64,000 bases of DNA from Flagellimonas amoyensis (GTDB lineage: Bacteria; Bacteroidota; Bacteroidia; Flavobacteriales; Flavobacteriaceae), in assembly GCF_003058265.1 (NCBI RefSeq), contig NZ_QBUK01000001.1, positions 248,001-312,000 of the forward strand, written 5' to 3'. Below are positions 58,691 through 64,000 of the stretch, in pieces. The notes below the pieces were generated by a model, which did no database searches, had not been told where the DNA came from, and saw only the letters and a list, made by a program, of their open reading frames with translations. The translations under genes and the position numbers were made by a program. Numbering within the stretch: the first letter of the stretch is position 1; the number at the start of each line of letters is the position of its first letter.

Positions 58691-58703
58691 TTACAATTAT
58701 TTA

Positions 58704-58816
58704 ACCCCTAAAAAAATATAGGGTAATTCAATTTAAAAACATTAAAAAATGATTTTACCCCTATTAAAAATAGGGTATAAAGTTAAAAAAACATCATTTT
58801 TGACTGTTGACCCCTA
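58704..58816. promoter_or_regulatory. Three operator-like sites spaced 53 bp upstream of ald
   Basis: ACCCCTA occurs at 58704, 58757 and 58810, exactly 53 bases apart. The first two are palindromic, continuing to TAGGGT after 8 and 7 AT bases. The rest of this 380-base gap is AT-rich with no gene. The arrangement suits a regulator that wraps DNA, such as Lrp/AsnC proteins, one of which is encoded 3 kb away. Confidence 0.5.
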
Positions 58817-58890
58817 CTTTTTTTTGATTTTATTTCTTGAATTCTGTTTTTTATATCACCTTTGAGGCATTAACTACTAAACATATCAAA

Positions 58891-59991
58891 ATGATAGTCG
58901 GGGTACCAAAGGAAATCAAGAACAACGAAAGTCGGGTTGGGATGACACCAGCCGGGGTTTTTGAATTGGTAAAGAACAACCACACCGTATATGTGCAGTC
59001 CGGAGCGGGCGAAGGGAGTGGTTTTTTCAATCACGATTACCAGCGGGCCGGGGCCACTATTTTGGATACCATCGGTCAGGTGTATGCCATGAGCGATATG
59101 ATCGTAAAGGTCAAGGAGCCCATCGCTGAAGAATATGGACTCATCCAAAAAGGGCAGATCGTGTTCACCTACTTTCATTTTGCATCCAGCGAGTCCCTCA
59201 CCAAGGCCATGATCGAGAGCAAATCCATTTGTATTGCCTATGAAACGGTGGAAGATGAGGACGGGACCCTTCCCCTGCTCACCCCCATGTCCGAAGTTGC
59301 CGGAAGGATGGCCATTCAGCAAGGGGCCAAATACTTGGAAAAGCCCGTAAAAGGGCGAGGTGTGCTCTTGGGCGGTGTGCCCGGAGTGGCACCAGGGCGC
59401 GTTTTGGTGCTCGGAGCAGGTGTAGTGGGCATTCAGGCTGCTAAAATGGCAGCGGGACTTGGTGCCCATGTGACCATATTGGATGTCAACATGAAACGCC
59501 TACGCCATGTGAACGACATTATGCCACCGCACGTGGTGACCGAATTTTCGAATGAATTCAATATCAGAAAACATATAAAGAACCATGATTTGATCATAGG
59601 CGGGGTCCTCTTGAAAGGGGCCAAGGCACCCAACCTGATCACCAGGGATATGCTCAAGGACATGCGTCCGGGCACGGTGATCGTTGATGTTGCCGTGGAC
59701 CAAGGAGGTTGTGTGGAGACCACCAGACCTACCACCCACGAGAACCCAACCTATATTGTTGACGATGTGGTCCATTACTGTGTAGCAAATATGCCAGGGG
59801 CAGTGCCTTATACTTCTACAGTTGCCTTGACGAATGTAACACTGCCCTATGTGCTAAAACTGGCCAACACAGGATGGCGAACCGCTTGCAAACTGGACAA
59901 GTCCCTGGGCAAGGGATTGAACATTGTGGAGGGCGATATCGTTTACAAAGAGATAGCCAAAGCGTTCCAATTTGAGCCGGTCTTGGCCTAA
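58891..59991 (+). CDS. ald: Alanine dehydrogenase
   Basis: A 366-residue NAD-dependent enzyme interconverting L-alanine and pyruvate plus ammonia. N-terminal MIVGVPKEIKNNESRVGMTPAG with the substrate Arg, the catalytic Lys and His regions (KVKEPIAEEYGLIQKGQIVFTYFHFAS), and the Rossmann motif VLGAGVVGIQAAKMAAGLGA are all present. An in-frame TTG further upstream would add 18 residues overlapping the leader and is rejected. The gene is alone, behind a long AT-rich leader region with repeated sites and before a terminator. Confidence 0.95.
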   Translation: MIVGVPKEIKNNESRVGMTPAGVFELVKNNHTVYVQSGAGEGSGFFNHDYQRAGATILDTIGQVYAMSDMIVKVKEPIAEEYGLIQKGQIVFTYFHFASSESLTKAMIESKSICIAYETVEDEDGTLPLLTPMSEVAGRMAIQQGAKYLEKPVKGRGVLLGGVPGVAPGRVLVLGAGVVGIQAAKMAAGLGAHVTILDVNMKRLRHVNDIMPPHVVTEFSNEFNIRKHIKNHDLIIGGVLLKGAKAPNLITRDMLKDMRPGTVIVDVAVDQGGCVETTRPTTHENPTYIVDDVVHYCVANMPGAVPYTSTVALTNVTLPYVLKLANTGWRTACKLDKSLGKGLNIVEGDIVYKEIAKAFQFEPVLA

Positions 59992-60008
59992 AACGTACAT
60001 TTTGTCAG

Positions 60009-60042
60009 AAAAAAAGCCCCGTCAAATATTGGCGGGGTTTTT
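60009..60042 (+). terminator. Intrinsic terminator after ald
   Basis: AAAAAGCCCCG pairs with CGGGGTTTTT around a GC-poor loop. It ends 42 bases before the metallopeptidase gene. Confidence 0.8.
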
Positions 60043-60083
60043 GCTTTAATATGGTATATTTATGATACCAAAATAGAAAAGTT

Positions 60084-60785
60084 ATGATGACATATTATAT
60101 ATTGATAGGTGCCATCGCACTGGTCAGCTGGTTGGTCAGCAATCAATTGAAGAGTAAGTTCAAAAAATATTCCCAAGTGCACCTGCGCAATGGGATGAGC
60201 GGTGCCGAAATTGCCCAAAAAATGTTGGACGACCATGGCATCAGGGATGTGAAGGTCATTTCCACCCCTGGAATGTTGACGGACCATTACAACCCAAAGA
60301 ACAAAACGGTCAACCTCAGTGAAGGGGTCTATAGCCAAAGGAATGCCGCCGCGGCAGCCGTGGCTGCCCACGAATGCGGACACGCCGTACAGCATGCCCA
60401 AGCGTATGAGTGGCTGACCATGCGTTCCAAATTGGTACCTGTGGTGAGCGTGACCTCCGGGATGTCCACCTGGGTGGTGTTCGGGGGTATTGCCCTGATG
60501 GCCGCGACCGGAGTGGCAGGCGGTATTGGATTTTACATTGCCGTGGCCGGATTGATCATGATGGGTTTTGCCACATTGTTCAGTTTTGTGACCCTTCCCG
60601 TGGAATATGATGCCAGTAAAAGGGCATTGGTGTGGCTGAAGCAGAAGAACATGGTGACCCAACAGGAATATGCAGGAGCGGAAGATGCCTTGAAATGGGC
60701 CGCACGTACCTATTTGGTGGCTGCTATTGGCGCATTGGCCTCCTTGCTTTACTGGGCCCTTCAGGTCTTTGGTGGTAGGGATTAG
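60084..60785 (+). CDS. Membrane zinc metallopeptidase (YugP/Zn_peptidase_2 family)
   Basis: A 233-residue integral membrane protein with four hydrophobic segments. The zinc motif HECGH lies in AAVAAHECGHAVQHAQAYEWL near residue 94, and a downstream Glu-bearing segment (TLPVEYDASKRAL) supplies the third ligand. The family is widespread but its substrates are unknown; membrane protein quality control is a possibility. The first two codons are both ATG. The gene is bounded by terminators on both sides, so it is monocistronic. Confidence 0.88.
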   Translation: MMTYYILIGAIALVSWLVSNQLKSKFKKYSQVHLRNGMSGAEIAQKMLDDHGIRDVKVISTPGMLTDHYNPKNKTVNLSEGVYSQRNAAAAAVAAHECGHAVQHAQAYEWLTMRSKLVPVVSVTSGMSTWVVFGGIALMAATGVAGGIGFYIAVAGLIMMGFATLFSFVTLPVEYDASKRALVWLKQKNMVTQQEYAGAEDALKWAARTYLVAAIGALASLLYWALQVFGGRD

Positions 60786-60802
60786 AAAAAAAATATAGCA
60801 AC

Positions 60803-60829
60803 AAAAAAGGGGCCTTTAGGCCCCTTTTT
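60803..60829. terminator. Bidirectional terminator between the metallopeptidase and ferritin genes
   Basis: AAAAAGGGGCC and GGCCCCTTTTT form a perfect stem with a TTTA loop, useful on both strands. Confidence 0.88.
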
Positions 60830-60850
60830 AATTTTATGGTCGGATGAAAA

Positions 60851-61369
60851 TTAATCGATCCATTTGGCAACTTGGTTGTCGATCATTTGAAGACCTACAC
60901 CTTCCGTGCCTGTGATTTCGATCATGTCCAAAATGTCCCTAACGGTGTTTTCCTCTTCAATCTGTTCCATAACGAACCAATCCAAGAACCGCTCTGTGGC
61001 GATATCACCGATCTCCCTTGCTTTTTTCACGATGTTGTGGATGGACTTGGTCACGGCCACCTCATGTTCCAGTGTGCTTTCAAACACATCCACGATAGAG
61101 GAATAATCGTGGTTGATGTCCGTTACTTCTGGAGAAACGGGGCTACCACCGGTATCCACCAAAAAGTTGAATATCTTCATCATGTGCTCACGCTCTTCCT
61201 CAGTTTGTTTGAAGAAAAACTTGGCACTGGTAAAAAATCCGTTTTGTTCGCACCAAGATGCCATCGCCAAATAGGTGGCAGAGGCATGGGCTTCCATTTT
61301 TATCTGGGCATTGAGCAGGTCCATGGATTCCACTTTAATGCTCATGCTTTGTCTTGCTATATCTTTCAT
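60851..61369 (-). CDS. Ferritin
   Basis: A 172-residue iron-storage protein. The four-helix bundle carries the ferroxidase ligands: Glu in QIKMEAHASATYLAMASW, Glu and His in TEEEREHMMKIF, and Glu/Gln in WFVMEQIEEENTV. It is a non-haem FtnA-type protein storing iron as ferric mineral and limiting Fenton chemistry. A second ATG at codon 9 is possible (MSIKVESMD). Single gene with its own terminator. Confidence 0.93.
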   Translation of the reverse strand: MKDIARQSMSIKVESMDLLNAQIKMEAHASATYLAMASWCEQNGFFTSAKFFFKQTEEEREHMMKIFNFLVDTGGSPVSPEVTDINHDYSSIVDVFESTLEHEVAVTKSIHNIVKKAREIGDIATERFLDWFVMEQIEEENTVRDILDMIEITGTEGVGLQMIDNQVAKWID

Positions 61370-61490
61370 AATCGAATTGAATTGAAACTTTATACAGTAA
61401 AAATACGGAATTTTGACCGCATACTAAGGCTAAGTCATTAATTTTAAGCCAATTTAAGACTGAATAAAAATAAGAGGAAAAGAGGTCGTG

Positions 61491-61811
61491 TTAGGCATTG
61501 ACGAGCTCGCTTTCCGCAGATAGGCCCATGGCCACAAAACCTTCTCCCACCATTTTTTTAAGGTCCAAGATCTCGAAAGTGTTCAGGATGAAAAGGTGTT
61601 CCTTGTTGCAGAGCATCAACACTTCAAACCCGTGCTTGTTCAGGTCGCTATCGAAATGGCTTTCAATGGAAATGGACATCACCTTTTGGCGGAGCGATAA
61701 TAGCTGGCAAAGGGACATGCGGACCATTTTCTGGCCAAAATCGACAAAGAAGCACCGTTCCTTGGTGTCTTGGTACAGGGTGTAATATGTAGATTGAACT
61801 ATTACATTCAT
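61491..61811 (-). CDS. Hypothetical protein, 106 residues
   Basis: I do not recognise this protein. It has no signal peptide or membrane segment, is mixed alpha/beta (YYTLYQDTKERCFFVDFGQKMVRMSLCQLLSLRQKV, GFEVLMLCNKEHLFILNTFEILDLKKMV) and ends in a small acidic tail. It lies 38 bases downstream of the Lrp/AsnC gene on the same strand, so the two may be cotranscribed. Codon use matches its neighbours, which supports a real gene. Confidence 0.6.
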   Translation of the reverse strand: MNVIVQSTYYTLYQDTKERCFFVDFGQKMVRMSLCQLLSLRQKVMSISIESHFDSDLNKHGFEVLMLCNKEHLFILNTFEILDLKKMVGEGFVAMGLSAESELVNA

Positions 61812-61849
61812 GGCCCAAATGTAATATTTATTTAGATTGAATACAAATA

Positions 61850-62320
61850 TCAGATCTGTATTTGTCGATCAATTTGTTGGTTCAGGGAAATGAAGGTTTC
61901 GGTTCGTGATACCCCTTCTATTTGTTGGATTTTTTTGTTGAGCACCTGCATAAGGTGTTCGTTGTCCCTACAGAGCACTTTGATGAGGATGGACCAATTG
62001 CCCGTGGTATAATGGCACTCCAAAACTTCAGGGATCTTTTCCAGTTCTTTCACGGCCATGGGATTGGACATGGCCTTGTCCAGAAAGATACCGATATAGG
62101 CCATGGTGGTATAGCCCAAGACCCTCGGGTTTACAATGAATTTGGAGCCTGCCAGCAGACCGGAGCTTTCCAATTTGCGCAGTCTTTGGTGTATGGCCGC
62201 CCCAGAAATGCCAATGCTACGGGCAATTTCGAGAATGGGTTTGCGGGCATCTTCCATCAAAAACCTTAAGATTTTCTTGTCTATGCCATCGATTTTCACC
62301 GAATTGTTATTGTTTTTCAC
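61850..62320 (-). CDS. Lrp/AsnC family transcriptional regulator
   Basis: A 156-residue regulator: N-terminal winged helix-turn-helix (KIDGIDKKILRFLMEDARKPILEIARSIGISGAAIHQRLRKLESSGLL) and C-terminal RAM effector domain (GYTTMAYIGIFLDKAMS, LECHYTTGNWSILIKVLCRDNEHLMQVL). Such proteins sense amino acids and form octamers that wrap DNA. No ATG is available; GTG at 62320 is used, and GTG at 62301 is an alternative start. Likely targets by proximity are ald or the saccharopine-dehydrogenase-like gene directly upstream. Confidence 0.92.
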   Translation of the reverse strand: MKNNNNSVKIDGIDKKILRFLMEDARKPILEIARSIGISGAAIHQRLRKLESSGLLAGSKFIVNPRVLGYTTMAYIGIFLDKAMSNPMAVKELEKIPEVLECHYTTGNWSILIKVLCRDNEHLMQVLNKKIQQIEGVSRTETFISLNQQIDRQIQI

Positions 62321-62379
62321 AACAATGATTTGAAATTGTAGCTAAAGATATCCAAAATCTGGAAAAAAATCTGATTGTT

Positions 62380-62501
62380 CATAATCAATCATAATCTAAT
62401 GTCTCTTCGAGCGCAGTCGAGAAGTCATTAAGTTCAAAAACATAAAATGAGGTCTCGACTGCGCTCGACCTGACAACTTTTTGTTTGTATGATTGATTAT
62501 G
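62380..62501. repeat. Nested 122-bp palindrome between the reductase gene and lrp
   Basis: Outer arms CATAATCAATCATA (62380-62393) and its exact complement (62488-62501) enclose inner arms TCGAGCGCAGTCGAGA (62407-62422) and its exact complement (62453-62468). No gene is seen within. The inner arms belong to the same repeat family as those inside the ketoacyl synthase and leuS genes. Confidence 0.7.
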
Positions 62502-62515
62502 GATATTCAAAAAAA

Positions 62516-63889
62516 TTAACTTGCCACCGAATCAGGATTATAGCCCAAATAGGGCACATCGTATTCCTTGAAATGTATGCCATGGGACTTCAACTCTGAT
62601 AGTATTGGGCCATAAACTTCCTTTTTGATGGGAATCTGCACGCCCGGCGTGCTGATCTTTCCATTCAGGATCTGGAGCGTGGCCATGGCCACGGGCAGCC
62701 CCACCGTCTTGGACATGGCCGTGTAGGTGCGGTTCTCCCCAATGACCACCATATTGGCATCAATCTGTTTTTTCTCCCCGTTCAGTTCATAGCCAAATTT
62801 GTGGTACATCACGATCATGTCCTTTTCATGTTCTTTCAGGGTCCAATTGTCCTCGAGGATGTATTGCAGCACTTGTGCAGGGGAGGCATTTTTCAGGGGA
62901 ATTTTTTTCTGGGGATCAAAAAGGTTCAGCTCCACCAATTTTCCCCACATGATATCGTCTTGGTCTATTTTGAGGTAATGCCTTAGCTTCAGTTCCACGG
63001 AATCGGTGGGCGAATAGGGCAGGAACAGGTTCACAAATTCACGATAGGACATGCCCTCCGAATTTTCAATGGTATAGCTGTCATCTGTCATGCCCAAAAT
63101 CACGAACATTTGCCAAGCCTTGGAAAAACCGACCCTCCGCATGGTGCCCCGATACAGGGTGAGTACATCTTGTAGGCCATAGGCCTCCCTATATTTCAAG
63201 GAATCCCGATTGGCGTAGGCCTCGAAGGTCCCATAGCCAGAAATATTCATGAATTCCGTCCTTCTAAAAAGTTTTTGGTAGGGGATGTATTTGTAGGTAC
63301 CCTCCTGAATGAACTTGGCCACACCACCCTGCCCGGCGAGGACCACATTTCGGGGGTTCCAGGTAAACTTATAGTTCCAGAGGTTGGAATCGCTTTCCGG
63401 GGCCACCAACCCTCCGGTGAAGGACTCAAAAAGGAGCATTTTACCTGCTTTGCCGCGAATTCGGTCTATCACCTCCATGGCGCTCATGTGATCAATGCCC
63501 GGGTCCAGCCCAATTTCGTTCATGAAGACCAGACCATTCTTTTTGGCCTCACCATCAAGAGCTTCCAGTTCCTTGCTCACGTAGGAAGCTGTGATCAAGT
63601 GTTTTTTGAACTGGATGCAATCTTCCGCTACCTTGATGTGCAGACTGGCGGGAAGCATCGAGATCACTATCGATGCTTCGGAGACTGCCTTTTTTCGTTC
63701 CTCGTCATTGAAGATGTCCAACGTAAAAACAGTGCAATTGGGATGTGAGGTAAATTCTATGGGAATATGTTCCGGGTGTAGATCCCCGATTTTCAATTGA
63801 ATATTTTCTTCGTCGGATTTCTTCAAGATATAATCCAAAAGGTATGAGGTGGACTTTCCAGCGCCAATGACCAAAATAGTGCGGACCAT
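62516..63889 (-). CDS. Saccharopine dehydrogenase-like reductase
   Basis: A 457-residue NAD(P)-dependent protein. N-terminal Rossmann motif TILVIGAGKSTSYLLDYIL, the SMLPASLHIKVAEDCIQFKKHLITASYVS segment, and the catalytic domain with NEIGLDPGIDHMSAMEVIDRI are typical of saccharopine dehydrogenase/lysine-forming enzymes used in lysine degradation or related condensations. Residue and length pattern match the Bacteroidota saccharopine dehydrogenase C-terminal family. Placed upstream of an Lrp/AsnC gene, it may be part of amino acid catabolism regulated by it. Confidence 0.88.
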   Translation of the reverse strand: MVRTILVIGAGKSTSYLLDYILKKSDEENIQLKIGDLHPEHIPIEFTSHPNCTVFTLDIFNDEERKKAVSEASIVISMLPASLHIKVAEDCIQFKKHLITASYVSKELEALDGEAKKNGLVFMNEIGLDPGIDHMSAMEVIDRIRGKAGKMLLFESFTGGLVAPESDSNLWNYKFTWNPRNVVLAGQGGVAKFIQEGTYKYIPYQKLFRRTEFMNISGYGTFEAYANRDSLKYREAYGLQDVLTLYRGTMRRVGFSKAWQMFVILGMTDDSYTIENSEGMSYREFVNLFLPYSPTDSVELKLRHYLKIDQDDIMWGKLVELNLFDPQKKIPLKNASPAQVLQYILEDNWTLKEHEKDMIVMYHKFGYELNGEKKQIDANMVVIGENRTYTAMSKTVGLPVAMATLQILNGKISTPGVQIPIKKEVYGPILSELKSHGIHFKEYDVPYLGYNPDSVAS

Positions 63890-63899
63890 AGGTTTTGCT

Positions 63900-63907
63900 T
63901 ACTTTTG
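63900..63907 (+). promoter_or_regulatory. Putative -7 promoter element of the gene at the right edge
   Basis: TACTTTTG matches TAnnTTTG on the plus strand, 59 bases before the ATG of the truncated gene. Confidence 0.35.
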
Positions 63908-63966
63908 TTAGACAGATACTAAGGTATCAAATTGTTATATTTCTAAAAAAAATAGCATATAAAGTT

Positions 63967-64000
63967 ATGAACAGAACAATTGTGTTGATTGGAATCCTAT
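63967..64000 (+). CDS. 5' end of a gene cut by the window edge
   Basis: ATG followed by MNRTIVLIGIL, a hydrophobic start compatible with a membrane segment or signal peptide. Eleven codons are too few to name it. It is divergent from the saccharopine-dehydrogenase-like gene. Confidence 0.4.
   Translation, partial: MNRTIVLIGIL

Noticed and set aside
1-64000. CRISPR arrays, prophage, integrases, tRNA, rRNA
   Set aside because: No regularly spaced direct repeats, phage or integrase genes, or tRNA-like cloverleaf sequences were seen; the repeats found are palindromic and dispersed.

Overview
The window is a chromosomal piece of a marine-type Flavobacteriaceae bacterium (Bacteroidota), probably close to Muricauda/Allomuricauda. 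The evidence is: gliding/type IX secretion genes gldE and gldD, TonB-dependent receptors with Bacteroidota-style signal peptides, DUF families restricted to the phylum (DUF3098, DUF3127, DUF4199, DUF4301), the tiny ribosomal protein beginning MPSGKKRKRH, an ald/lrp block, and many promoters of the Bacteroidota -7 type (TAnnTTTG). The genus is a guess from overall gene content and base use. I see no prophage, insertion sequence, CRISPR array, tRNA or rRNA.

Layout. 0-6 kb: biotin genes bioD, bioA, a ketoacyl-ACP synthase and bioB, with a membrane glycosyltransferase of opposite strand between bioD and bioA. 6-9.6 kb: cupin-like oxygenase, recX, RNase E/G, a 29-residue ribosomal protein and HU. 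9.6-13.5 kb: mutY-ssb-gldE-gldD. 13.6-17 kb: a catalytic plus non-catalytic M16 peptidase pair. 17.7-18.6 kb: rplU-rpmA. 18.7-24.5 kb: a TPR/LuxR-like regulator, a TonB-dependent receptor and a beta-propeller phytase, likely one nutrient-acquisition locus. 24.5-31.3 kb: D-threonine-aldolase-like enzyme, ahcY, phosphopantetheinyl transferase, pnuC and a nicotinamide riboside kinase fused to DUF4301.

31.3-36.1 kb is the most regulatory part: a sigma-54 activator and a hybrid histidine kinase with a terminal Hpt domain sit beside two small cell-envelope genes that carry sigma-54-like promoters, one of them an unannotated 41-residue membrane protein. 36.2-38.7 kb: a TPP riboswitch controlling a thiamin-type TonB receptor. 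38.7-46 kb: Gfo/Idh oxidoreductase, Rieske-like lipoprotein, greA with a terminator-like leader, HIT protein, a histidine kinase, aat and tag. 46-51 kb: a TetR/ABC/HlyD/TolC export operon whose ABC subunit keeps Walker A but has lost every other ATPase motif. 51-55.3 kb: ftsX-DUF3098-uppP-truB-TonB-like operon on the minus strand. 55.3-58.5 kb: leuS, about 110 residues too long, with two separate insertions. 58.5-64 kb: ald, a membrane metallopeptidase, ferritin, an Lrp/AsnC regulator and a saccharopine-dehydrogenase-like reductase.

Two themes recur. First, a palindromic repeat with core GAGCGnAGTCGA occurs once between genes and apparently twice inside genes as in-frame additions (ketoacyl synthase and leuS). 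Second, several leaders have structure worth testing: a start-codon hairpin behind the TPP riboswitch, a terminator-like hairpin in the greA leader, and three operator-like sites exactly 53 bp apart upstream of ald. All family assignments come from reading motifs; no database search was run.
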